64,000 nt of DNA from Gammaproteobacteria bacterium (GTDB taxonomy: Bacteria > Pseudomonadota > Gammaproteobacteria > Pseudomonadales > Azotimanducaceae), in assembly GCA_030425195.1 (NCBI GenBank), contig JAUIAV010000020.1, positions 1-64,000 on the forward strand. Reading direction: 5' to 3'. Position 1 is the first letter of the stretch. Each line of letters starts with the position of its first letter. The position numbers were made by a program, and so were the translations under genes. Below the pieces are notes generated by a model that did not search any database, had not been told where the DNA came from, and saw only the letters and a list, made by a program, of their open reading frames with translations. This document shows positions 16,282 through 25,471 of the stretch, one piece after another.

Positions 16282-16953
16282 TCAGTTCGAGACAGTCGTC
16301 CGGAGCATCCGGCTCATCCGGGCTCCGATCTCGCTGACGTTCCGTTCCACGAACGCATCCACACCTTCGTCCATGGCGAATCCATCGAACTGACCCTCGA
16401 GCAGCAGCATGGCGAACCCGTGAATCTGGCTCCAGGCGACGATGACGTCATCCTGCAGGCCCCGTTCCCGGATACGCTCATCCAGGGTTTCGGCGGTCAC
16501 CTCCAGGTCTCCCCGCTGTGCGGTGACACTGCTTGTCATGGCGGCATAGGTTCGTGCAGCTGCTTCACTGAGCGCTTCGTTTTCAGGACCTACCCGGTCC
16601 CAGCGGAACATGAGCCTGAAATGATCGGGCCAGCGGCGCGCGAAATTCACGTAGGCACGGAAGACGCCGGTGAAGCGGGTTTCAGGGTCCTGGGCCGCAC
16701 TGCCGCGGCGTTCCGCATCCAGCGTAGCGGTCAGCCGGTCGAAGCTGCGCGCGGCAACTTCTGCGAGCAGATCCGCGATGTCGGCGAAGTGGTGTTTGGG
16801 CGCCGCGTGGGAAACGCCCGCGCGGCGGGCGCAGGCCCGCAGGGTCAGGCCGGCTACGCCCTCTTCCTCCAGAAGGGACTCGGCGGCCTGCAGGAGCGCT
16901 TCCCGGAGATCGCCATGGTGGTAGCCTGAACGGGACCCGCTTCCAGACACCAT
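16282..16953 (-). CDS. TetR/AcrR family regulator
   Basis: A 223-residue one-component repressor. The N-terminal helix-turn-helix is clear (GYHHGDLREALLQAAESLLEEEGVAGLTLRACARRAGVSHAAPKHHFADIADLLAEV), and the all-helical C-terminal domain would bind a small ligand. YHHGDLREALL places it near the WHG-domain TetR group (TetR_C_13). It follows ileS by 21 bp on the same strand and may be read from that transcript. The likely targets are the neighbouring lipid-related genes, but I found no clear palindrome to support that. Confidence 0.85.
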   Translation of the reverse strand: MVSGSGSRSGYHHGDLREALLQAAESLLEEEGVAGLTLRACARRAGVSHAAPKHHFADIADLLAEVAARSFDRLTATLDAERRGSAAQDPETRFTGVFRAYVNFARRWPDHFRLMFRWDRVGPENEALSEAAARTYAAMTSSVTAQRGDLEVTAETLDERIRERGLQDDVIVAWSQIHGFAMLLLEGQFDGFAMDEGVDAFVERNVSEIGARMSRMLRTTVSN

Positions 16954-16974
16954 GTCGAATTCCAGCGGGGACCT

Positions 16975-19900
16975 TCAGTCCTGCCGGCGGATCACGAAGC
17001 TGAACGACCGTCCGTCGATTTCGCTACGGACCACGCCCGATCCCGGATCATCCACCGCCTCGAAGCTCACGGCCAGCGTCGCCTGCATGATGGTCTGCCG
17101 GTGTTCGTCGGCCGCGCGCTGCAGGTCCGGATCCCCCAGATAGCGCACCTCGATGCGATCGGAGACGTTCAGCCCCAGCTCCTTCCGCCGCTGCTGAATG
17201 CGGTTGACGATCTCCCGGCCATAGCCGCCCCGGATGAGCTCATCGGTGAGCTCGCAGTCCAGATCCACGGAGATGAACCGGTTCGAGACGGTAGAGGTTC
17301 CCGGCCGGGCCTGCTGCAGCACCTGAATTTCTTCGGTATCGAAGTGCTCGCCGCCCAGCTCGATGCGGCCTTCACTCTGCAGGGTGGCGATCTGATCGCC
17401 GTCCAGCGATCCGATCAGACCCTGGAACTCCTTCATGCGCTTGCCGAGACGTTTACCGAGCACGGGGAAGTTGGGCTTGGCCACCAGCTCGATGAAGGCA
17501 CTCTCGTCCGCCTCGTAGCGCACCTCGAGCACGTTCAGCTCACTCTTCACGTAGCCTTCGAGAAGCTTCATGCCTTCGAGCAGACCTTCGTCCCGGTGAA
17601 TGATGGTGAGACATCTCAGCGGCGTGCGGATGCCCACCTTCGCTTCCTCACGGCGCTGGCGACCGAGCAGCACCACCTGCTGCATGCGGTCCACGGCCGT
17701 CTCCAGATCAGCCCGGATCCGCCCAGGTTCCGCTTCCGGGTAGTCACACAGGTGCACGGAAGCGGGTGAAGCCTGCCGGCCACCCAGGCCGGACAGCTCC
17801 AGATACAGATGCTCCGCCAGGAAAGGCGCAAAAGGTGCCATCACCTGAGCAAGCTCGTGGAGGGTGTTGTAGAGCGTGGAGTAGGCGGCAATCTTGTCCG
17901 CCGTGACGTCTTCGCCCCAGAACCGGGAACGGTTCAGACGGATGTACCAGTTGGTGAGATCCTCGATGAAATCGAACAGCTGCGGGACCACGTTGTAGAG
18001 CCGGTACGCCTCCATCTGCTCGGCAACGTTCGCCTTCAGCGTCTGCAGACGCGACAGGATCCACTGATCCAGGATGTTGTCGCCCTGATGCTGGCCCTTG
18101 TCCGGCGACCACTGATCGATATCCGCGTAGGTCTTCAGAAAGGAGAAGGCGTTGTACCAGGGCAGCAGCGCGCGCCGGGTCATGTCCCGGACACCGGAAT
18201 CCGCGAACCGCTGCTCCTCGCCCCGGACCAGTCCGGAGTTGATGAGATAGAGCCGGAGCGCGTCCGCGCCGTAGGTTTCCATCAGCTCGTCCGGCGGCGT
18301 GTAGTTCCTGAGCCGCTTGGACATCTTCTTGCCGTCTTCCGCCATGACCATCCCGTTGACGATCACGTTGCGGAACGCGGGCTTGTCGTAGAGCGCCGCA
18401 GCCAGCACGGTGAGGGTATAGAACCAGCCGCGGGTCTGATCGAGTCCCTCGGCGATGAACTCGGCAGGAAAACCCGACTTGAAGACCGCTTCATTCTCGA
18501 ACGGATAGTGGAGCTGCGCATAGGGCATGGAGCCCGACTCGAACCAGCAGTCCAGCACTTCCTCGATACGCCGGTAGGTACCCTCCTCGCCTTCGATCTC
18601 GAAGGTGAGCGGATCCACGTGCTCGCGATGCAGATCGTCCACCCGCACGCCCGTGTAGCCTTCGAGCTCGTCCACGGAACCGATGCAGATCTCGCTGCCC
18701 GTCACGTCGTTGATCCAGATCGGGATGGGTGTGCCCCAGACCCGGTTGCGTGAGATGGACCAGTCGATGGCCCCTTCGAGCCAGTTGCCGAAGCGGCCTT
18801 CCTTGATGTGCTCGGGCACCCAGCGGATCTGCGCGTTCGCTTTGAGCAGCTTGTCACGGATCTCCGTCACACGGACGTACCAGGACGGTATGGCCCGGTA
18901 GATCAGCGGCGTATCCGAGCGGTAGCAGAACGGATAGCTGTGCTGAATGGTGTCGTGCCGGTACAGATTCCCGGCGTCTTTCAGGTAGCGGATGATCTCC
19001 CGGTCCGCATCCTTGATGTACTGGCCGGCGAAATCCGTCACCTCGTCCGTGAAGATGCCGTTCGGTGTGACCGGAACCACGAAGGCCTCGATGCCCGCAT
19101 CCTTGAGGATGCGGAAGTCGTCCTCACCGAACGCAGGAGCCTGATGAACCATACCGGTGCCGGCTTCGGTGGTGACGTAGTCGTCCGCCACCACCACGAA
19201 GGCACCCTTCTCCCGCTGGTCCGCGAAGTACGGGAACAGCGGCTCGTACTCCCTGCCCACCAGCGCACTGCCCTTCAGGCGCTCGAGCACTTCCAGCTCG
19301 CCATAGCTGCCGAGACAGGCCTCGGCGATGTAGAAGTCTCTGCCCACCTCCGGGTCGCGCGCCTTCACATAGTCGATGTCCGCGCCCACACACACGCCCA
19401 GATTCGAAGGCAGGGTCCAGGGCGTGGTGGTCCAGGCGGAAAGATAGGCGTCCTCGTCCCGGAGCTTGAACAGCACGGTGATCGCTGGATCCTGGACGTC
19501 CTGATAGTTCAGGTTGGCTTCGAAGTTCGACAACGGTGTACCGAGCTCCGTCGACACCGGCATGACCCTCGAGCCCTGATAAACCAGCCCTCTGTCCCAG
19601 AGCTGCTTCAGCACCCACCACACGCTCTCCATGAACCAGGGGTCCATGGTCTTGTAATCGTTGTCGAAATCCACCCAGCGGCCGAGCCGGGTGATGGTCT
19701 GCCGCCACTCGCTCGTGTAGCGCTGGACGATGGCGCGGCACTGGTCGTTGTAGCCGGCCACACCCATCTCTTCCACCGCCTGCTGTGCGGACATGTTGAG
19801 CTGCTTATCGATCTCGTGCTCGATGGGCAGGCCATGACAGTCCCAGCCGAACCGGCGCATCACATATCTGCCTTTCATGGTCCAGTAGCGGGGAACGATG

Positions 19901-20103
19901 TCCTTGATGGTGCTGGCGACAATGTGACCGTGATGCGGCAGACCCGTGGCGAACGGCGGGCCGTCGTAAAAGATGTAGGGTTTCTTGTCCCGGGTGTTCT
20001 CCAGAGTCTGCTGGAACACGTCATGCTCATCCCAGTAGTCCAGGATCCCATGCTCCATGTCCACAAAAGAGAACGTCGGGCCGGTACTTGCAGGTTCTGC
20101 CAT
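16975..20103 (-). CDS. ileS: Isoleucyl-tRNA synthetase, eukaryote-like (IleRS2) type
   Basis: This class I synthetase charges tRNA-Ile. The 1042-residue length, the opening FYDGPPFATGLPHHGHI and the KMSKR loop (about residue 593) place it with the eukaryotic-like IleRS2 group. Typical bacterial IleRS1 is about 940 aa with a C-terminal zinc domain. The large CP1 editing domain (WTTTPWTLPSNLGV, GTGMVHQAPAFGEDDFR) and the anticodon-binding C-terminus are intact. IleRS2 enzymes are as a group less sensitive to mupirocin. The usual ileS-lspA-ribF neighbourhood is absent, fitting a transferred or second copy. Whether this is the only ileS cannot be told from the window. Confidence 0.95.
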   Translation of the reverse strand: MAEPASTGPTFSFVDMEHGILDYWDEHDVFQQTLENTRDKKPYIFYDGPPFATGLPHHGHIVASTIKDIVPRYWTMKGRYVMRRFGWDCHGLPIEHEIDKQLNMSAQQAVEEMGVAGYNDQCRAIVQRYTSEWRQTITRLGRWVDFDNDYKTMDPWFMESVWWVLKQLWDRGLVYQGSRVMPVSTELGTPLSNFEANLNYQDVQDPAITVLFKLRDEDAYLSAWTTTPWTLPSNLGVCVGADIDYVKARDPEVGRDFYIAEACLGSYGELEVLERLKGSALVGREYEPLFPYFADQREKGAFVVVADDYVTTEAGTGMVHQAPAFGEDDFRILKDAGIEAFVVPVTPNGIFTDEVTDFAGQYIKDADREIIRYLKDAGNLYRHDTIQHSYPFCYRSDTPLIYRAIPSWYVRVTEIRDKLLKANAQIRWVPEHIKEGRFGNWLEGAIDWSISRNRVWGTPIPIWINDVTGSEICIGSVDELEGYTGVRVDDLHREHVDPLTFEIEGEEGTYRRIEEVLDCWFESGSMPYAQLHYPFENEAVFKSGFPAEFIAEGLDQTRGWFYTLTVLAAALYDKPAFRNVIVNGMVMAEDGKKMSKRLRNYTPPDELMETYGADALRLYLINSGLVRGEEQRFADSGVRDMTRRALLPWYNAFSFLKTYADIDQWSPDKGQHQGDNILDQWILSRLQTLKANVAEQMEAYRLYNVVPQLFDFIEDLTNWYIRLNRSRFWGEDVTADKIAAYSTLYNTLHELAQVMAPFAPFLAEHLYLELSGLGGRQASPASVHLCDYPEAEPGRIRADLETAVDRMQQVVLLGRQRREEAKVGIRTPLRCLTIIHRDEGLLEGMKLLEGYVKSELNVLEVRYEADESAFIELVAKPNFPVLGKRLGKRMKEFQGLIGSLDGDQIATLQSEGRIELGGEHFDTEEIQVLQQARPGTSTVSNRFISVDLDCELTDELIRGGYGREIVNRIQQRRKELGLNVSDRIEVRYLGDPDLQRAADEHRQTIMQATLAVSFEAVDDPGSGVVRSEIDGRSFSFVIRRQD

Positions 20104-20213
20104 GGTTAAAGACCTTCAGGCCTTCGAAAAAGCGGCGCATTGTACCGCCAAAGCGGGGCTTTCCGTAGGGCCGGTTGGCCGGGGCCCTGCGTCCCCGGAT
20201 GAAAGCGCCCGGA

Positions 20214-21137
20214 CTACCGGTTCAGATAGTTGAGTGGTGTTCCCGCTGTCGGCCAGGGCATGGAGACCAGCTGCCCCGTGGATGAGAGCGTGATGTACGC
20301 CGTTCTGAGGTCGTTGCCGCCGAAACAGATGTTGGTAGTGAGCAGATCCGGCATGGGCACGTGCTGTGGATCACCACCGCGCGGGTCCAGAATCGTGATG
20401 CCGCCGTCGAGGAGGGTGGCCACACAGACCCGGCCGTCCGCATCCACCGCCAGCGAATCGAAGAGGTAGTAGCCGGGACGGCCCGGGATCAGACGTCCGC
20501 CGTCGGCTTTGTCCCTCGCCTTCCTGCGCAGAATTCCCGGCGCATCCAGCTCATAGGCCCAGAGCCGGCCGGTGTGGGTTTCCGCGATGTAGAGCTCAGA
20601 CCCGTCCGGCGACAGGCCGATGCCGTTCGGCCCTTCCATGGGGAAGATCACCTCCTCGATGAGCGAGCCGTCCGCCTTGGCATAGAACACGCCGGTACGG
20701 TCTCTCTCCCTGGGGCGCTGCTTGCCGTGGTCCGTGAACCAGAAACCACCGTGGGCGTCGAACACCAGGTCGTTGGGACCTCTGAGCGGCTGGCCGTTGC
20801 ACTGGGTATAGAGCACTTCGACCCGACGCGTTTCCAGGTCCACCACCTCGATTCGGCCGCTGGAGTAGTTCTCCGGCTCATCGCCTGGAAAGACGCGGCC
20901 GTCTCTCGCCGTATGCCACTGAAAGCCGCCGTTGTTGCAGACGTAGCAGTAGCCGTCCGGGCCGATCGCCGCACCGTTCGGCCCACCGCCGAGCTCCGCG
21001 ATCACCTCGGTCTCTCCGTCGGCGATCCGGGTCAGGGTGCCGCGGGCGATTTCCACCACGAGCAGACTGCCATCCGGCATGGCAATCGGTCCTTCCGGAA
21101 ACTTCAGGCCGGTGGCCACGGTAGTCAGTTCGCTCAT
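20214..21137 (-). CDS. SMP-30/gluconolactonase/LRE family protein
   Basis: A 307-residue six-bladed beta-propeller. Recognisable elements are the metal-site glutamate in KFPEGPIAMPDGSLLVVEI, GPNDLVFDAHGGFWFTDHG, the segment GPNGIGLSPDGSELYIAETHTGR and a C-terminal FGGNDLRTAYITLSSTG. Family members are calcium- or zinc-dependent lactonases acting on sugar or aryl lactones. No signal peptide is evident, so it is probably cytoplasmic. It is divergent from the LLM oxidoreductase with a 91-bp gap, and a shared catabolic role is possible but unproven. Confidence 0.85.
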   Translation of the reverse strand: MSELTTVATGLKFPEGPIAMPDGSLLVVEIARGTLTRIADGETEVIAELGGGPNGAAIGPDGYCYVCNNGGFQWHTARDGRVFPGDEPENYSSGRIEVVDLETRRVEVLYTQCNGQPLRGPNDLVFDAHGGFWFTDHGKQRPRERDRTGVFYAKADGSLIEEVIFPMEGPNGIGLSPDGSELYIAETHTGRLWAYELDAPGILRRKARDKADGGRLIPGRPGYYLFDSLAVDADGRVCVATLLDGGITILDPRGGDPQHVPMPDLLTTNICFGGNDLRTAYITLSSTGQLVSMPWPTAGTPLNYLNR

Positions 21138-21228
21138 GAGAATGATCTTGGCTCAATGGAGAGCGGGGATTCTCGCAGAGGTCAGCCGAGCCTGTACACT
21201 GTCCGGTTCACAGAGGGAGAGCACGATC

Positions 21229-22098
21229 ATGGCAGACATGGAATTCGGCGCGGTGCTGCCGCACAACGAGCTGGGCACGGATCCGGGTGCCATCAGGGCG
21301 TATGCACAGGGTGTCGAAGCCCTCGGCGCCACCCATCTGCTGATCTACGACCATGTGCTCGGCGCCGATCCCGACCGTCCCGGTGGTTTTCAGGGCCCGT
21401 ACGACAAGGACGTGGCCTTCCACGAACCTTTCACCACCTTCGCTTTCATCGCCGCCTGCACGGAAAAGCTGGAGATGATCACCACCGTGCTCATTCTTCC
21501 CCAGCGGCAGACCGTGCTCGTGGCCAAGCAGGCGGCTGAGCTGGCGATCCTGTCCGGCAACCGGTTCCGTCTCGGCGTGGGGACCGGCTGGAACGCAGTA
21601 GAGTACGTGGGTCTGAACGAAACCTTCGGCAACCGGGGCCGCCGGCAGTCCGAGCAGGTCACTCTCATGCGGCGCCTGTGGACCGAGGACAGCATCGACT
21701 ACACCGGCGACTACCACCGCATCGATCGCGCCAGCATCAAGCCCAGGCCCTCCGAGCCCATTCCCGTGTGGTTCGGCGGCAGCGCGCCGGCGCTGCTCAA
21801 GCGCTGCGGCGAGCTCGGTGACGGCTGGATTCCGCTCGGCAGCCCCAACGACAAGTCGGCGGCCATGATCGAGACCATCAGATCCCACCGGGAAGCGGCC
21901 GGTCTGAGCTGGGGCGGCTTCGGCATTCAGGCGCAGGCGCAGTTCGCCGGTGGCACGCCCGAACGATGGGCTGGGCATGCCGGAAAGTGGCGTGATCTCG
22001 GCGCCACCCATCTGGCCATCGCCACCCACAACGCGGGTGAGACGGACGTGGACGGGCATCTGGCCCGGATCGAAGCCTACCTGGCCGCCGTTCGTTGA
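21229..22098 (+). CDS. LLM-class F420-dependent-type oxidoreductase
   Basis: A 289-residue TIM-barrel flavin or deazaflavin enzyme of the luciferase-like monooxygenase superfamily. It opens MEFGAVLPHNELGTDPGAI and carries LGVGTGWNAVEYVGLNE, GRRQSEQVTLMRRLW and PIPVWFGGSAPALLKRCGELGDGWIP, standard for the F420-dependent TIGR03619-type group. Many such proteins in proteobacteria probably use FMN instead. The ATG at 21229 follows AGAGGGAGA; the earlier ORF-track start at 21037 is antisense to the SMP-30 gene. The substrate is unknown. Confidence 0.87.
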   Translation: MADMEFGAVLPHNELGTDPGAIRAYAQGVEALGATHLLIYDHVLGADPDRPGGFQGPYDKDVAFHEPFTTFAFIAACTEKLEMITTVLILPQRQTVLVAKQAAELAILSGNRFRLGVGTGWNAVEYVGLNETFGNRGRRQSEQVTLMRRLWTEDSIDYTGDYHRIDRASIKPRPSEPIPVWFGGSAPALLKRCGELGDGWIPLGSPNDKSAAMIETIRSHREAAGLSWGGFGIQAQAQFAGGTPERWAGHAGKWRDLGATHLAIATHNAGETDVDGHLARIEAYLAAVR

Positions 22099-22105
22099 GG
22101 CCGCG

Positions 22106-22744
22106 TCAGCGGTCGCTGTCGTCCACGGCCTGAAGGATGTCCCCGGCTCCCTCCGGTGCCGGTATCTCCTCCACCCGCTCGGGCACGTTGTCGTACTCGA
22201 GCATGAGTGCGCGTGACATGGTGGCGTGCATCTCGTACATGCAGGTGATGTAGGTGAACTCCAGGATCTCCTCGTCCGTCAGATGCACCTTCAGCGCATC
22301 GAACAGACCATCCGGCGTGCGTCCGCCGTCGAGCACCAGGCAATCCGTATAGGCGAGCACCAGGCGCTCCACCTCGTCGAAACAGTCAGCCGCCTGCCAG
22401 TGCGGGACCGCGCCGACCTGTTCCTCACTGAAGCCGAGGTAACGCATGGACTTGCAGTGCTGAGAGAAGACGAAGCGGCTGCCCCGGGCATAGCCGGCAC
22501 GGGTCTGGCCCAGTTCCCTGAGCTTGGGGTCCAGTGAACGTTTCGGACTGCGGTAGAGGCGGAATCCGTCCACCGCATGCTGAAAGCAGTCGGGTACCAG
22601 CGCGAAGACCGTCCACCAGTTGCCCGGGGTACCCGTGTCGGTGCCCGGCTCGGCTACCGGATCCCGGTCCCCGAACAGAAATCCGTACATCCGCTGGATG
22701 GCTTCCGTTGCATCCTCTCTGCTGACCTGTCTGAGCCTCGGCAT
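22106..22744 (-). CDS. Carboxymuconolactone decarboxylase (AhpD-like) family protein
   Basis: A 212-residue helical protein with the AhpD/CMD arrangement. It has LDPKLRELGQTRAGYARGSRFVFSQHCKSMRYLGFSEEQV, where a CxxC is often found but here only one cysteine remains (SQHCKS), and then LTDEEILEFTYITCMYEMHATMSRAL. The lack of a CxxC argues against peroxiredoxin-type disulfide chemistry. A decarboxylase-like or purely binding role is possible. It converges with the LLM oxidoreductase 7 bp away. Confidence 0.75.
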   Translation of the reverse strand: MPRLRQVSREDATEAIQRMYGFLFGDRDPVAEPGTDTGTPGNWWTVFALVPDCFQHAVDGFRLYRSPKRSLDPKLRELGQTRAGYARGSRFVFSQHCKSMRYLGFSEEQVGAVPHWQAADCFDEVERLVLAYTDCLVLDGGRTPDGLFDALKVHLTDEEILEFTYITCMYEMHATMSRALMLEYDNVPERVEEIPAPEGAGDILQAVDDSDR

Positions 22745-22802
22745 ATCCTGTCCCCGCCTGGTGTGTCCATGCGGGGATTATGCGCCGGCTGGCGGGCGCC
22801 GG

Positions 22803-23162
22803 TCAGCCGATATCGGCCAGGGGGTGGTTGAAGCTCGGCGTCAGGGGCCGGCCCATGGCATAGGAATCGAGCACGAACTCACGGATCACGGACATGCAGC
22901 CCTCACCCTTGTCACCCCGCTCTCTGAGCAGCTCCTTGAGCATGCCGGCCTCGATCTCGGCCTCGAACTGGGATTCGTAGGGCCCGACATCCACGCCTTC
23001 CCGGGTGTGGAAGAACCATTTACCGTCACTCAGGAATACCCGGTCGGACCGGAACCAGGTGCGGGGATTTTCGTCTTGGCGGGCTGCGTTCATAAGCTCG
23101 TCATCTGCATTGGAAACAGAGCCAGTCTGCTGACCCGGTCCGTCGGGGTCTGTGAGGCCCAT
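22803..23162 (-). CDS. DUF6316 family protein
   Basis: A small protein whose core RTWFRSDRVFLSDGKWFFHTREGVDVGPYES matches DUF6316, a family of unknown function common in marine and pseudomonad gammaproteobacteria. A charged helix follows (AEIEAGMLKELLRERGD). I give the ATG at 23162 (119 aa). The ATG at 23093 (96 aa, MNAARQDENPRTWF) is closer to the usual family start and equally likely. The longer ORF to 23744 is antisense to the MFS gene. It is divergent from that transporter. Confidence 0.7.
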   Translation of the reverse strand: MGLTDPDGPGQQTGSVSNADDELMNAARQDENPRTWFRSDRVFLSDGKWFFHTREGVDVGPYESQFEAEIEAGMLKELLRERGDKGEGCMSVIREFVLDSYAMGRPLTPSFNHPLADIG

Positions 23163-23274
23163 GTGAACGGTTTCACACTTTTCTTGGCTGCTCTTAAGCG
23201 GGTTGTGTCTCAGCAAGTCTTTGAATTTATTGAATATTGCGCGCACCGAGACCGGACGCCACGGCACCTTCTGT

Positions 23275-24510
23275 ATGATCCGCCCCCTGATGCGGCATCC
23301 AGCTCCCCCGACAAACGCCTTCCCCTGGTATCTCACCAGCGCAAGCCTGTGGATGGGCGGCATGAGCCTGCAGGGATTTCTGTTCACCTGGCTGCTGGTG
23401 GGCACCCTGGAAGCACCCGCGGACAGAGTGGGGCTCGCCCGGTCTCTGGCAGAGTTTCCGCCGCTGGCCATCCTGCTCCTCGGCGGCGTGCTGGGCGACA
23501 GATTCAACGGCCGGCAGTTTCTGACCCTCATGCATCTGCTCATGGCGTTGCCGCCGCTCGCCCTCATCGCCGTCTTCGAATCGGGGCGACTGAGCTTCGG
23601 GTGGGTCGTGGTGTTCGGCGTGCTCATGGCGGGGATCCAGGCATTGTCGGATCCGGCCCGGCAGTCGGTTCTGAGCCGCGTAACCCGGCTCGACGTGCAA
23701 CGGGCGGTGACCATCATGACCATCTTCACGTCCGCGGTGGGCATCGGCGGCTTCTATCTGGGCGGACGACTGGACGTACTCGGACTCTCCGCCGTGCTCC
23801 TCATCCAGGCCGCCGTTTTCGCCCTCGGCATGCTTGCCACCTGGCGGCTGCCGGATCTGGCCACGCCGGAGCCGCTGAGCGGACGACCGGCCCTCGGCAG
23901 CGGTCTCAGAACGCTGGCATCACTGCCGCTGGTGCGCAACGTGATCGGGCTGAACTTTCTCTCCAGCCTGTTCAACGCCGGCGCCTATATCGTCGCCATC
24001 CCCTATATCGCCCGGGAGGTCTATCAGGGCGATGCGGCTTTCTTCGCCATGGTGCTGACCGTGTTCACGGTCGGCAGCATCGGCTCCAACGTGATTCTTC
24101 TGGCCTTCATGCCGCTGGCGAGGCCCGGACGCCTGTTTCTGCTCATGCAGCTCACCCGGGCGGCCATACTCGCGCTTCTGTTCGCCCGGCCTTCGCTGTG
24201 GCTGTTCTACGCGGGCATCTTTGCCTGGGGTCTGAACATGGGGGTCACCACCACACTGGTGCGTACCACGGTCCAGGAACTGGCACCGCTGGCCGTCCGG
24301 GCGCAGATCCTGTCGGTTCTGCTCTTCAGTTTCCTGGTCTCTTCGCCCATCAGCTCCATTCTGCTGGGCGTTCTGATCAGTGAAACCACGCCGCTGGCGG
24401 CACTCCTGCCCGGCATCGTCGTCTCCGTGATCCTGTTCGTGATCGGCGTGAAGTGGAGCGGCCTGTGGGAATACCGGTTCAGGACTGATCCGGACGCTCT
24501 CCCCGGATGA
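23275..24510 (+). CDS. MFS transporter
   Basis: A roughly 411-residue inner-membrane protein with about 12 hydrophobic segments. The MFS signature loop between helices 2 and 3 is present (GGVLGDRFNGRQFL), and the second half repeats the pattern (FMPLARPGRLFLLMQ). It resembles the enterobactin-exporter-like or MFS_3 group, so drug or metabolite export is likely, but the substrate cannot be assigned. Two in-frame ATGs (23275 and 23290) are possible starts and neither has a clear Shine-Dalgarno. Its 3' end overlaps the convergent hydrolase gene by 32 bp. Confidence 0.85.
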   Translation: MIRPLMRHPAPPTNAFPWYLTSASLWMGGMSLQGFLFTWLLVGTLEAPADRVGLARSLAEFPPLAILLLGGVLGDRFNGRQFLTLMHLLMALPPLALIAVFESGRLSFGWVVVFGVLMAGIQALSDPARQSVLSRVTRLDVQRAVTIMTIFTSAVGIGGFYLGGRLDVLGLSAVLLIQAAVFALGMLATWRLPDLATPEPLSGRPALGSGLRTLASLPLVRNVIGLNFLSSLFNAGAYIVAIPYIAREVYQGDAAFFAMVLTVFTVGSIGSNVILLAFMPLARPGRLFLLMQLTRAAILALLFARPSLWLFYAGIFAWGLNMGVTTTLVRTTVQELAPLAVRAQILSVLLFSFLVSSPISSILLGVLISETTPLAALLPGIVVSVILFVIGVKWSGLWEYRFRTDPDALPG

Positions 24511-25366
24511 AGGCGGCCACCATGGCCGGTTCCTGCATGGGAATGAAATGTGTGAGACCGGGCAGATAGACGTCTTCGCCCTGTTCGAACTGGCCCGCCA
24601 GCTCCGGCCAGGTCGGCGATTTCGAGAAATCCATGATCTGACGCTCTTCAGGGTCGCGCACCCGGGCACGCAGCACCAGAACCGGTATCCGGACCTCCGC
24701 GATCTCCTCGTAGACGTTGGTGCCCGTGTTGCCCAGGTAAATGGAGGACTCCACCAGCGGCGGACAGGCGAGCTCGAAACGCCCGTCCTCCTTCGGCAGC
24801 ACACCGTAGCGGCAGTAGTCCTCGAGGACCTTCCTGTCCCAGAGCGCGAAGGTGCCGCGATCCTGGAACCGGTCGTACATCTCCCGCCAGTCCCGCCAGT
24901 CGTTTCTGCGCTTGGAGACCGGGTGATCGGCCGCGTCCTCGAAACCCCGATAGCGGTCGCTGGCATAGGCATCGGGGTCGAAGATCACGGGGTCGATGAG
25001 CACGAGGCGCTCGAAAGCATCCGGATGTGTGGCCGCCACCTGTACCAGGCAGTGGCCGCCCATGGAATGGCCGACGCCGATGGCATCCCGCAGCCCCAGA
25101 TGCTCGACCAGCGCGCTCACGTCCGCCGCGAACGAATGCCAGACATAGGGTGGTGTCCTGTCGCTGCGGCCGTGTCCGCGCATGTCCACCGCATAGACGT
25201 GATAGCCGTCGCCCAGGCTGGCTACCACCTGATCCCAGCAGCGGGCATGGAAACCGGTGGCGTGGATGAGGAGGACTGTCCGGCCGCCGGGTTCACCCCA
25301 TTCGAAATAGGTGAGACCGATGCCGTTCGCGTCGAGTCGATGTTCTGCCGGCTGGGTCCGGGTCAT
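24479..25366 (-). CDS. Alpha/beta hydrolase
   Basis: A 295-residue serine hydrolase: LLIHATGFHARCWDQV (oxyanion side), DMRGHGRSDRTPPYVW, nucleophile elbow GHSMGGHCLVQVAA, and a terminal PGLTHFIPMQEPAMV with the catalytic histidine. It resembles proline iminopeptidase or dienelactone-type hydrolases in overall build, but nothing fixes the substrate. It overlaps the end of the MFS gene and is divergent from idi with a 105-bp gap. Confidence 0.85.
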   Translation of the reverse strand: MTRTQPAEHRLDANGIGLTYFEWGEPGGRTVLLIHATGFHARCWDQVVASLGDGYHVYAVDMRGHGRSDRTPPYVWHSFAADVSALVEHLGLRDAIGVGHSMGGHCLVQVAATHPDAFERLVLIDPVIFDPDAYASDRYRGFEDAADHPVSKRRNDWRDWREMYDRFQDRGTFALWDRKVLEDYCRYGVLPKEDGRFELACPPLVESSIYLGNTGTNVYEEIAEVRIPVLVLRARVRDPEERQIMDFSKSPTWPELAGQFEQGEDVYLPGLTHFIPMQEPAMVAAFIRGERPDQS

Positions 25367-25471
25367 GTCCGTCAGCTTCCGAATTCAGGCAAAGCCGCGC
25401 ATGGTAGCTCAGATTTGGTTACACTGCGCCGCTCCCTGCCGCCGGCAGGAACCGCCCATTCCGGACCGACA

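Noticed and set aside
18808-20109. 433-codon open frame on the + strand within ileS
   Set aside because: Shadow of the IleRS coding frame; it has no recognisable domain or ribosome site.
22620-24383. 587-codon open frame on the + strand
   Set aside because: Out of frame with the MFS gene it overlaps, low-complexity and histidine/arginine-rich, no domain match.
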